From contig CAMTBF010000270.1 of NCBI GenBank assembly GCA_947068385.1, positions 1-5,471 of the forward strand: a stretch of DNA of 5,471 bases, read 5' to 3'. The number at the start of each line of letters is the position of its first letter. The first letter of the stretch is position 1. The translations under genes and the position numbers were made by a program. Below, one piece after another: positions 1-5,308 of the stretch. The stretch comes from an uncultured Lachnospiraceae bacterium. GTDB taxonomy: Bacteria > Bacillota > Clostridia > Lachnospirales > Lachnospiraceae. The notes under the pieces are model-generated. The model made no database searches, had not been told where the DNA came from, and saw only the letters and a program-made list of their open reading frames with translations.

Positions 1-63
1 CAAGGCATCGACGGCGGCGACCACGCCCGTAATCTCGATAAAGCCCAATGATGTACCGCTCAT
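1..63 (-). CDS. BMC-domain shell protein, N-terminal fragment (runs off left edge)
   Basis: Only the first 21 codons are in the window. After an ATG at 61-63 the peptide reads MSGTS and then LGFIEITGVVAAVDAL, which matches the first beta strand and helix of the Pfam BMC fold (LG-x-IE-x-x-G-x-x-AA-x-x-A-x-D). A Shine-Dalgarno AAAGGAG lies at 71-77, 7 nt upstream, which fixes the start. It would be the third shell gene in a row, 95 nt after the PduA-type gene. The missing remainder prevents a decision between a single-domain hexamer (BMC-H), a tandem-domain trimer (BMC-T) or a PduK-like form with a C-terminal extension. Family assignment is firm; subtype is unknown. Confidence 0.85.
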   Translation of the reverse strand, partial: MSGTSLGFIEITGVVAAVDAL

Positions 64-158
64 TTGCCGGCTCCTTTGCTTAGCCTGAATCTGTCATATG
101 TCCCTGGACGTCTCTGTCACGCTGACTCGAGAATCCCCTCCGTGGCGGGAATCCAGCC

Positions 159-434
159 TCAAATCTTCGGCAGGATCTTCTCCACGTCATTGTGGGGCCT
201 GGGGATGACATGTGCAGCCACCAGCTCGCCCAGCCTGCTGGCCGCGGCGGAACCGCTCTCCACGGATGCCTTGACCGCGCCTACATCGCCGCGTACCATG
301 ACGGTCACCAGTCCGGAACCGATCTTCTCCGTGCCTATCAGAGATACCTCGGCGGACTTGGTCATCGCATCGGCGGCCTCGATGGCTGCCGTCAGACCTC
401 TCGTTTCTACCATTCCCAATGCTTCCTGTGCCAT
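159..434 (-). CDS. BMC-H hexameric shell protein, PduA/EutM type
   Basis: Structural protein of the microcompartment shell; family members form flat hexagonal tiles with a central pore for small metabolites. The 91 residues are the usual length of a minimal BMC-H. The first residues ([20 protein letters not shown]) are nearly those of PduA. The pore loop K37-I-G-S-G41 is of the PduA kind, with a serine (S40) expected to line the pore. The edge lysine K26 and the HVIPRPH motif with R79, which form hexamer-hexamer contacts in known structures, are present, and the end (DVEKILPK) is also PduA-like. The start is supported by AAAGGAG at 441-447, 6 nt upstream. It lies 166 nt after the divergent shell gene and is probably the major facet protein. 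The pore type fits a short-chain aldehyde or polyol compartment but does not identify the substrate. Confidence 0.97.
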   Translation of the reverse strand: MAQEALGMVETRGLTAAIEAADAMTKSAEVSLIGTEKIGSGLVTVMVRGDVGAVKASVESGSAAASRLGELVAAHVIPRPHNDVEKILPKI

Positions 435-458
435 AATGCTCTCCTTTCATTTTCCGTG

Positions 459-490
459 CATCCGCGAATCCCTCTTTCAGGCCGCGGATG
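459..490 (-). promoter_or_regulatory. Intergenic inverted repeat / RNA stem-loop upstream of the PduA-type gene
   Basis: A perfect 8-bp inverted repeat (CATCCGCG at 459-466, CGCGGATG at 483-490) with a 16-nt loop. A further CCT/AGG pairing is possible inside the loop. It ends 11 nt before the Shine-Dalgarno of the PduA-type gene, in an unusually long (166 nt) gap for this operon. No U-run follows, so it is not an intrinsic terminator. It could be an mRNA processing or stability element that raises expression of the downstream shell gene. A smaller hairpin (5-bp arms 511-515 / 522-526) lies just upstream. The structure is visible; the function is inferred. Confidence 0.4.
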
Positions 491-596
491 TTTCGAATCC
501 ATCCTTTCATCGGCAGCTTCGTGCCGTTTCGAACCTTTTTTGCCGCCTGTTTCCGGCTGTCAGGGCTTTCCCTTAAGGTACCACGTCAGAAAAGCG

Positions 597-602
597 CCTC
601 CT
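597..602 (-). promoter_or_regulatory. Orphan Shine-Dalgarno sequence overlapping the shell-gene stop
   Basis: The minus strand reads TAGGAGG across the TAG stop (601-603) of the divergent shell gene, giving a full AGGAGG. No ATG follows at a usable distance; the nearest candidates are a CTG and a GTG that open frames of only a few codons. The real next start (434) has its own site at 441-447. This may be a leftover of a lost gene in the 435-600 gap, or chance. Confidence 0.3.
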
Positions 603-1017
603 AGTTTTTATCAAATGCGCTGATTTTCAGCATCTTGCCGGTGTCCCCGGTAGGCCTTGGGATGATGTGGCGCTGTACCACGCCGGTGAGGGATTTGGCT
701 ACCGCCTCCCCCGCTTCCATGGCCGCCTCCACTGCCGCCACGCTTCCCCGGAATTTTACCGTCACCAGCAGGGGCACTGGCAGGGCGTCCGCATTTGCAG
801 GCTTGTTTTTGTCAAAGACCTCAAGCCTCACATCTGCCGCCTTGCAGCCTGCGTCAGCCGCCATGAAGGCGCAGACAAGGCCGAACACCTCCAGCAGTCC
901 CACCGCCTCTTCCGCGGAATCCTCCGCGGAATTCCTTTCGTCTATAGAACTCTTTTCATTTATGGAATTCTTTGCTTCTACGGAATTCTTTGCTTCCACG
1001 GAACTTTTATCTTCCAT
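601..1017 (-). CDS. Divergent BMC-domain shell protein with repeat tail and enlarged pore loop
   Basis: A shell protein of 138 residues if translation starts at 1017. That ATG is chosen because GAGGAG at 1024-1029 sits 6 nt upstream; an in-frame ATG at 1071 would give 156 residues but has no well-placed ribosome binding site. Residues 4-33 are five hexads of the type K-[SN]-S-[VI]-x-x, hydrophilic and probably disordered or helical. The BMC domain spans about 38-131: it opens with VGLLEVFGLVCAFMAADAG and closes with a HIIPRP motif (R121) matching the edge motif of BMC-H proteins. Where PduA has EKIGSG, this protein has FDKNKPANADALPVP (68-82), about nine residues longer, so its pore should differ. 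It is not obviously the Fe-S type (GrpU-like), since the loop has no cysteine. It probably serves as a minor tile with a specialised pore. Family is certain; role is inferred. Confidence 0.9.
   Translation of the reverse strand: MEDKSSVEAKNSVEAKNSINEKSSIDERNSAEDSAEEAVGLLEVFGLVCAFMAADAGCKAADVRLEVFDKNKPANADALPVPLLVTVKFRGSVAAVEAAMEAGEAVAKSLTGVVQRHIIPRPTGDTGKMLKISAFDKN
919..1008 (-). repeat. Five in-frame 18-bp repeats encoding hexapeptides
   Basis: Directly after the codons for MED come KSSVEA, KNSVEA, KNSINE, KSSIDE and RNSAED, one hexapeptide per 18 bp. The two copies nearest the start differ at only a few bases (the TTCTTTGCTTCxACGGAA pattern on the plus strand); copies further in are more diverged. 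Because 18 is a multiple of three, gain or loss of copies would keep the frame, so the tail length could vary between strains. Confidence 0.85.
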
Positions 1018-1023
1018 AATAAT

Positions 1024-1029
1024 CTCCTC
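1024..1029 (-). promoter_or_regulatory. Shine-Dalgarno site deciding the start of the divergent shell protein
   Basis: GAGGAG on the minus strand, 6 nt before the ATG at 1015-1017. The alternative ATG at 1069-1071 has only a GGAG about 2 nt away, too close to work well. This favours the 138-residue product. Confidence 0.75.
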
Positions 1030-1131
1030 GCTTCCCCGACTATGCACCGCGCCGTTTCCTCTTCCTGTCATGGCTCCGCATCATCGGTTTGCTTCTTTGA
1101 CAGGTACCGGATTTCATCCCTTATCCCGGCC

Positions 1132-2343
1132 TTACTTGTTGATGATGGCAATCTTCAGACCAGTCATGGCCAGGTTGGTCTTCAGCGCCTCGTTAATCTC
1201 CTCCAGCGGGTAGGTGTGGGTGATCAGCTTGTCCATGGGAAGCCCCAGCTTCTTCGCGCTCTTTAGGAAGTCGAAGGTAGTGGCGTAATCCCGCAGGGTG
1301 TACACCCAGCTGCCCACGGTGGTAATCTCCTTGGAGCAGATGTCGAAGTGGGGGTTGATGGTGGCATCCCCGCCGTTGATGAAGAATCCCAGCTCGCAAA
1401 GCCCGCCGCCATTGCGGATGAACTTATAGATGTTGGAATGCCCCGCAGGGGATCCGGTGCACTGGAACGCGAAGTCTGCCAGATGGCCGTCGCATTTCTC
1501 GGCCACGGCCCCTGCCAGCGCCTCGATGCCCTTGTGCTCCTTGAAGTTCACGGAGTCGGAGGCTCCCAGCTCCTTTGCGAAGTCCAGGCGCTTCTGCTCC
1601 CCGTCCACGGCCACGATCTTGTTGATGCCCATGGTGCGCAGGATTGCGATGCAGATCAGGCCGATGGGGCCGCAGCCCTGTACCACCACTCTGCTGTTGA
1701 ACCGCAGGATTCCTGTGCTCTTGGCCCGCTCTACCGCGTGGATCAGCACCGCGCAGGGCTCGATCAGCACTCTGGAATACAGGTCAAGGTCGCTGACGTT
1801 GAACACGGTGGAGCCTTTGCGGATCAGGATGTAATCGGAAAACCAGCCGTTTAAGTGGATGTCGTCATCGGGCAGAAGCCCGTACACGTCCGCGCCGCCC
1901 ACGTTCTGCTTGTTCAGGTCGAACATGGTGATGTCCGGGTTGTCCTTGAAGATCATGCAGGTGACTACCTTGTCGCCCAGCTTCAAATCCTTGCCCGCGC
2001 TGTCTTTCTTTACGTTTTTCCCCATCTTCACGATCTCGCCGGTGCCCTCGTGGCCCAGGGCAACAGGAATCAGGCTGAAGGGGTCTCTCTTGAATTCATG
2101 GGCGTCCGTGCCGCAGACGCCGCAGCCTTCCACTTTTACCAGGATGTCGTCATCGCCCACTTCCGGCATGGGGAATTCCTTTACGTCGAAATGCTCCAGG
2201 CTTGTCAGCATGGCCACATGGGCGGTCTTAGGGATTGCGCCGCCTGTCTGGCTTCCTGTCCCACCGGCCGCGCTTGCCACGCCGCCGGACATGCTTGCCA
2301 GCACTTGTTTCACTATCTCTTCTATCTGTGCCGTATCTGCCAT
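1132..2343 (-). CDS. Zinc-type (MDR) alcohol dehydrogenase with N-terminal encapsulation peptide
   Basis: Predicted NAD(H)-dependent medium-chain dehydrogenase, 403 residues, reducing the compartment's aldehyde to an alcohol (1,2-propanediol or ethanol) and regenerating NAD+ for the neighbouring aldehyde dehydrogenase. Residues 3-18 form an amphipathic helix (IEEIVKQVLASM core) of the encapsulation-peptide type, followed by a Gly/Ala/Ser/Thr linker to about 36. The catalytic domain has GCGVCGTDAHE (C77 as likely zinc ligand), GHEGTGEIV (H98, E99) and a third ligand candidate at E195 in LIEPCAVLIHA. The Rossmann motif QGCGPIG is at 222-228, and the acidic D247 after the second strand suggests NAD rather than NADP. 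The lobe that usually has four structural-zinc cysteines (about 126-155) has only C129, so the structural zinc is apparently lost. The start is supported by AAAGGAG at 2349-2355; the gap to the upstream gene is 13 nt. Cellular site: BMC lumen, inferred. Confidence 0.93.
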   Translation of the reverse strand: MADTAQIEEIVKQVLASMSGGVASAAGGTGSQTGGAIPKTAHVAMLTSLEHFDVKEFPMPEVGDDDILVKVEGCGVCGTDAHEFKRDPFSLIPVALGHEGTGEIVKMGKNVKKDSAGKDLKLGDKVVTCMIFKDNPDITMFDLNKQNVGGADVYGLLPDDDIHLNGWFSDYILIRKGSTVFNVSDLDLYSRVLIEPCAVLIHAVERAKSTGILRFNSRVVVQGCGPIGLICIAILRTMGINKIVAVDGEQKRLDFAKELGASDSVNFKEHKGIEALAGAVAEKCDGHLADFAFQCTGSPAGHSNIYKFIRNGGGLCELGFFINGGDATINPHFDICSKEITTVGSWVYTLRDYATTFDFLKSAKKLGLPMDKLITHTYPLEEINEALKTNLAMTGLKIAIINK

Positions 2344-2356
2344 TTTTTCTCCTTTC

Positions 2357-3745
2357 TTACCTAATACATAAACTGTCGGACATGACGCAGCGCCTGCTCT
2401 TGGTGAAGCTCTTGGTGCTGGTCAGGCCCTCGCCGGTGCGGCTGGCGATGGTGAAGGTACAGTACCCCTCCCCGCCGAAGCCCAGCGCCGCGTAGGAGGG
2501 CGCGTTCTTCACCAAAATGGCCGTGTCGATCTCTCTTGCGTACTTTGTGATATTGTCAATGTTCTTGGAGTGGATGTGGGCGGAATGGCGGTTGCCATGC
2601 TCCAGCCATACGGCCTTCTCGATGGCGTCGTCGATGTCCTTTGCCCTGACCATGCCCAAAATCGGCATCATCAGCTCCTCCGCGATCAACGGGTGCTCCT
2701 TGGGCCCCTCGAAGACGATGCATCGGATATTGTCGGGTACGGTGACGCCTATCATGCCAAGCAAGGTCTTCGCGTCCCGGCCCACGCATTTGCGGTTCAG
2801 CCCCTTGGGGGTGAGCACTGTGGCCGTGAGCCTGTCCTGCTCCTCCTTGGAGATCAGGTAGCAGCCCTGCTCGGAAATCATGTAGTGCATCAGCTCGTCC
2901 GCGATCGTGTCCACAGCCACAATCTCCTTCTCCGCGATGCAGGGGAGGTTATTGTCAAAGGTGCAGCCGTTGACGATGTCCTCCGCGGCTTTCCTGATGT
3001 CCGCGGTCTCGTCCACCACCGCGGGGGGATTTCCGGCTCCCGCGCCTATGCCGCGCTTTCCGGAAGACAGCACTGCCGTCACCACGCCCGGGCCGCCGGT
3101 GGCCACCAGCAAAGGGATGTCCTTATGCTTCATCATCACGTCGCTGGTCTGAAGCGTAGGCACCTCCACGGTGCAGGCCACATTGTCGGGGCCTCCGGCC
3201 TCCATGGAGGCCTCGTTGATCATGTTGATGGCGAAGATCGTGGTCTTCACCGCCTGGGGATGGGGATTGAACACCACCGTGTTGCCCGCCGCTATCATGC
3301 CGATGGAATTGCAGATGACGGTCTCGCTGGGGTTGGTGCAGGGCGTGATCGCGCCGATGACCCCGAAGGGCCCCATCTCAATCAGGGTCAGGCCTCTGTC
3401 CCCGGACCAGGCCGTGGTCTTCAGGTCTTCGGTGCCGGGGGTCTTGTCCGCCACCAGCTTGTGCTTTAATATCTTATGCCCCACATTGCCCATTCCTGTC
3501 TCGTTCACGCCCATCCGGGCAATGATTTCCGCATTCTCATGGGTCTTCCTGCGAATATTGCTGATAATCTGTTCTCTCTGATCCAGGGACATCCTGCGGA
3601 CAGTTTTCTGCGAAGCCTTTGCGGCTGCGATGGCTTCGTTCATGTCGGCAAAGATGCCGTGCTTTCCGCTTGCGGATTCCGCAATCTGCATCTTCGCCAC
3701 CACTTCCTGTACGATATCCTGTACCAGATTCTCGTTTACAAGCAC
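2357..3745 (-). CDS. CoA-acylating aldehyde dehydrogenase (PduP/EutE family) with encapsulation peptide
   Basis: Converts an aldehyde plus CoA and NAD+ to acyl-CoA and NADH, the standard oxidative arm of metabolosome pathways. The 462 residues match the length of PduP/EutE enzymes. Residues 4-19 (NENLVQDIVQEVVAKM) are a typical N-terminal encapsulation helix, followed by a short linker to about 30. The dehydrogenase domain shows MGPFGVIGAITPCTNPSE (124-141), a GGPG segment near 217-220, and FDNNLPCIAEKE with catalytic C269; the C-terminal SFTKSRRCVMSD also fits the family. The start codon is GTG (3743-3745), chosen because AGGAGGT lies 6 nt upstream and the encapsulation peptide begins immediately. 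That Shine-Dalgarno overlaps the TAG stop of the preceding gene, implying translational coupling. The substrate could be lactaldehyde, propionaldehyde or acetaldehyde; the sequence does not decide. Confidence 0.96.
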   Translation of the reverse strand: MLVNENLVQDIVQEVVAKMQIAESASGKHGIFADMNEAIAAAKASQKTVRRMSLDQREQIISNIRRKTHENAEIIARMGVNETGMGNVGHKILKHKLVADKTPGTEDLKTTAWSGDRGLTLIEMGPFGVIGAITPCTNPSETVICNSIGMIAAGNTVVFNPHPQAVKTTIFAINMINEASMEAGGPDNVACTVEVPTLQTSDVMMKHKDIPLLVATGGPGVVTAVLSSGKRGIGAGAGNPPAVVDETADIRKAAEDIVNGCTFDNNLPCIAEKEIVAVDTIADELMHYMISEQGCYLISKEEQDRLTATVLTPKGLNRKCVGRDAKTLLGMIGVTVPDNIRCIVFEGPKEHPLIAEELMMPILGMVRAKDIDDAIEKAVWLEHGNRHSAHIHSKNIDNITKYAREIDTAILVKNAPSYAALGFGGEGYCTFTIASRTGEGLTSTKSFTKSRRCVMSDSLCIR

Positions 3746-3751
3746 TGTGCT

Positions 3752-3758
3752 ACCTCCT
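3752..3758 (-). promoter_or_regulatory. Shine-Dalgarno site that fixes a GTG start and overlaps the upstream stop
   Basis: AGGAGGT on the minus strand, 6 nt before the GTG at 3743-3745. The TAG stop of the GlcG-like gene (3757-3759) shares bases with it, so ribosomes finishing one gene can directly reload for the next. Confidence 0.85.
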
Positions 3759-4374
3759 ATTCCAGTTCCGCGTCCGATTTCTCGAATATTCTTTTTCCAT
3801 AAGCTGCCAGAGCCGTGTCCTGCTCGGCGCTGCCGCCGCTGACGCCCAGGGCTCCCACGATGGCTTCGCCCCTCTTCAGCACTTCGCCGCCGCCAAATAT
3901 GACGATTCTGCCATTATTGGTGAACTGTATGCCGTACAGGCTCCCACCGGGCCCGCTCAGGCTCCCAAGCTGAGCAGTGGACATCTGGAACGCTATGGAT
4001 GTATAAGTCTTGTTCAATGCCACATCGAAGCTGCCTATGTAGGCGCCATCCATGCAGTGGACGGCCACGGGCCTTCCTGCGGCGTCGGAGACTGCCGTCA
4101 CCACGCGCATGTCCCATTCCGCCGCCTTGGCCTCGATTTTCCCAATCAGCTCCACTGCCTTCGCAAGAGGCATGGAGACGCGCACCAGGCCGCCGTTGGC
4201 GGAGACCGGACTGCCGTCCCCCAAGGACATTGCCGGATTCGGGCTGCTGCCTGACGGGCTCTGGTCTGTCCTGTGGGCTGCTCCCGGTTTTCCCGGGATA
4301 TCTGCCGCGCCTTGTCCCTGAGCCACTTTGTTCAGGACTTCGCGGACGATTGCCTCTATTCTTTCATTTTCCAT
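3757..4374 (-). CDS. GlcG/HbpS (PduO C-terminal) family protein with encapsulation peptide
   Basis: A 205-residue protein of the family that includes HbpS, GlcG and the C-terminal domain of PduO. Some members bind heme; the function inside microcompartments is not established. Residues 1-18 (MENERIEAIVREVLNKVA) are an encapsulation-peptide helix. A long Gly/Pro/Ser-rich, probably disordered linker covers about 19-62. The domain spans about 65-198, with VVTAVSDAAGRPVAVHCMDG (91-110), a GSFDVALNKTYTSIAF segment, and the family-typical IFGGGE (159-164) and VGALGVSGGSAEQD (173-186) motifs. The start has a GGGAGAG site at 4379-4385, a weaker Shine-Dalgarno than its neighbours. It sits between the aldolase (21 nt upstream) and the aldehyde dehydrogenase (11 nt downstream). 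A redox or cofactor-holding role in the lumen is inferred from context. Confidence 0.92.
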   Translation of the reverse strand: MENERIEAIVREVLNKVAQGQGAADIPGKPGAAHRTDQSPSGSSPNPAMSLGDGSPVSANGGLVRVSMPLAKAVELIGKIEAKAAEWDMRVVTAVSDAAGRPVAVHCMDGAYIGSFDVALNKTYTSIAFQMSTAQLGSLSGPGGSLYGIQFTNNGRIVIFGGGEVLKRGEAIVGALGVSGGSAEQDTALAAYGKRIFEKSDAELE

Positions 4375-4395
4375 AGGACTCTCCCGCAGGAATCT

Positions 4396-5202
4396 TTATT
4401 TTCCTAACTGCTCCAGCACCTTTCTGGTGATCTCGGCTACCACATCGGCTGAGACATTGGCGTTGTCTTTCTTGTCGTGGCATCCGCCTCCGCAGGTATG
4501 GCAGCTGGGCTTGCCCTCCTTCACATTGGGGCAGAGGTTGGCGGGATGGCGGCCCTTCATGCCGAACTGTCTCCTGATTTCATAGAGATCCTCCACCTGC
4601 TGAGGGGTGAACTCCTTGGGGCCGCCCAGCATCCTGGACTGGTACAGGAGCTGTGCGTAGAACTCTACGGACTCCATCTTCAGGTAAGCGGCAAGCAGGG
4701 AATCGGAATAGGTCAGAGCGCCGTGGTTCTCCAGAAGGACTGCGTCAAAATGCTGTACATACTCGGAGACGGCATCGGGAATCTCCATGGTAGAGGGCCT
4801 GCCGTACTTGGCGATAGGCACGCAGCCAAGGGCGATGACCGCCTCGGGCATGATGGGCTGGGTCAGGGGGATGCCTGCGATGGCGAAGCTGGTAGCATAC
4901 ACGGGATGGGCATGGACTACGCTTCTGACGTCAGGCCTCTCCTGGTAGACTCTCATGTGCATCTTGATCTCGGATGAGGGCTTGAAGCTGCCGTTGGCCT
5001 GGATCACATTGCCCTGGGCGTCTACCTTGCAGATGTACTCGGGGGTCATGAAGCCCTTGGACACGCCCGTAGGGGTGCACAGGAACTCGTTGTCGCTGAG
5101 CTTCACGGAGATGTTTCCGTCGTTGGCGGCGACCATGTTCCGGTTGTAGATTCTCTTACCGATGTCGCAAATCTCTTTTTTGATTTCATACTCGTTCTGC
5201 AT
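4396..5202 (-). CDS. Class II (FucA/AraD-family) sugar-phosphate aldolase with C-terminal encapsulation peptide
   Basis: Zinc-dependent aldolase expected to split a ketose-1-phosphate into DHAP and a short aldehyde; L-fuculose-1-P or L-rhamnulose-1-P gives lactaldehyde, 5-deoxyribulose-1-P gives acetaldehyde. The family core (about 1-215) shows AANDGNISV (25-33), TPTGVSKG (43-50, phosphate binding), SSE with E78 as the FucA-like catalytic acid, HAHP with zinc ligands H97 and H99, and LLENHGAL with H160 as third zinc ligand. The 268 residues exceed FucA (about 215) by a tail. This has a Cys-rich segment (C224, then C234-x2-C237-x3-C241-H242) and an amphipathic end (VSADVVAEITRKVLEQLGK), a C-terminal encapsulation peptide. 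It is the first gene of the operon; AGGAGGA at 5209-5215 fixes the start. Family is firm; substrate is not. Confidence 0.95.
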   Translation of the reverse strand: MQNEYEIKKEICDIGKRIYNRNMVAANDGNISVKLSDNEFLCTPTGVSKGFMTPEYICKVDAQGNVIQANGSFKPSSEIKMHMRVYQERPDVRSVVHAHPVYATSFAIAGIPLTQPIMPEAVIALGCVPIAKYGRPSTMEIPDAVSEYVQHFDAVLLENHGALTYSDSLLAAYLKMESVEFYAQLLYQSRMLGGPKEFTPQQVEDLYEIRRQFGMKGRHPANLCPNVKEGKPSCHTCGGGCHDKKDNANVSADVVAEITRKVLEQLGK

Positions 5203-5293
5203 TTTGATTCCTCCTGATTCGTTTTTGGTTCCTGCCGCTGTCGGGCTTGTCCCATGGCGGCGTCTGCTTGCATCACTTTCCGGCTTATAATTA

Positions 5294-5308
5294 TTGAAAG
5301 CGAATGCG
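5294..5308 (+). promoter_or_regulatory. Possible cre (CcpA) site in repeat unit 1
   Basis: TTGAAAGCGAATGCG fits the loose Gram-positive cre pattern WTGNAANCGNWNNCW at 14 of 15 positions, with the left half perfect. Only this unit has the central CG after GAAAG; in the others the bases differ. It lies about 120 nt downstream of the predicted start, where a CcpA roadblock could act. A match of this strength can occur by chance. Confidence 0.25.

Noticed and set aside
491..534. GGTTCGAAAC / GGATTCGAAAC on the minus strand resembling a tRNA T-loop
   Set aside because: No acceptor, anticodon or D arms can be built around either copy.
1018..1071. Upstream start (1071) adding 18 residues to the divergent shell protein
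   Set aside because: The extra residues do not resemble a BMC or targeting sequence, and the only GGAG is about 2 nt from the ATG, while the 1017 start has GAGGAG at ideal spacing.
1072..1131. Terminator between the alcohol dehydrogenase and shell genes
   Set aside because: The CCGGGAT...ATCCGG pairing needs a bulge and lacks a U-run; the shell genes are probably read from the same transcript.
2570..3469. Plus-strand 299-codon open frame antisense to the aldehyde dehydrogenase
   Set aside because: Its sequence is low-complexity His/Gly/Val/Arg-rich as expected from the complement of GC-rich codons, with no family resemblance; the minus-strand gene has clear motifs. The other plus-strand frames are rejected for the same reason.
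5203..5281. Intrinsic terminator or B12 riboswitch just before the aldolase gene
   Set aside because: The hairpin at 5234-5261 has only a 5-bp outer stem with internal mismatches and no U-run, and I see no B12-box-like sequence.
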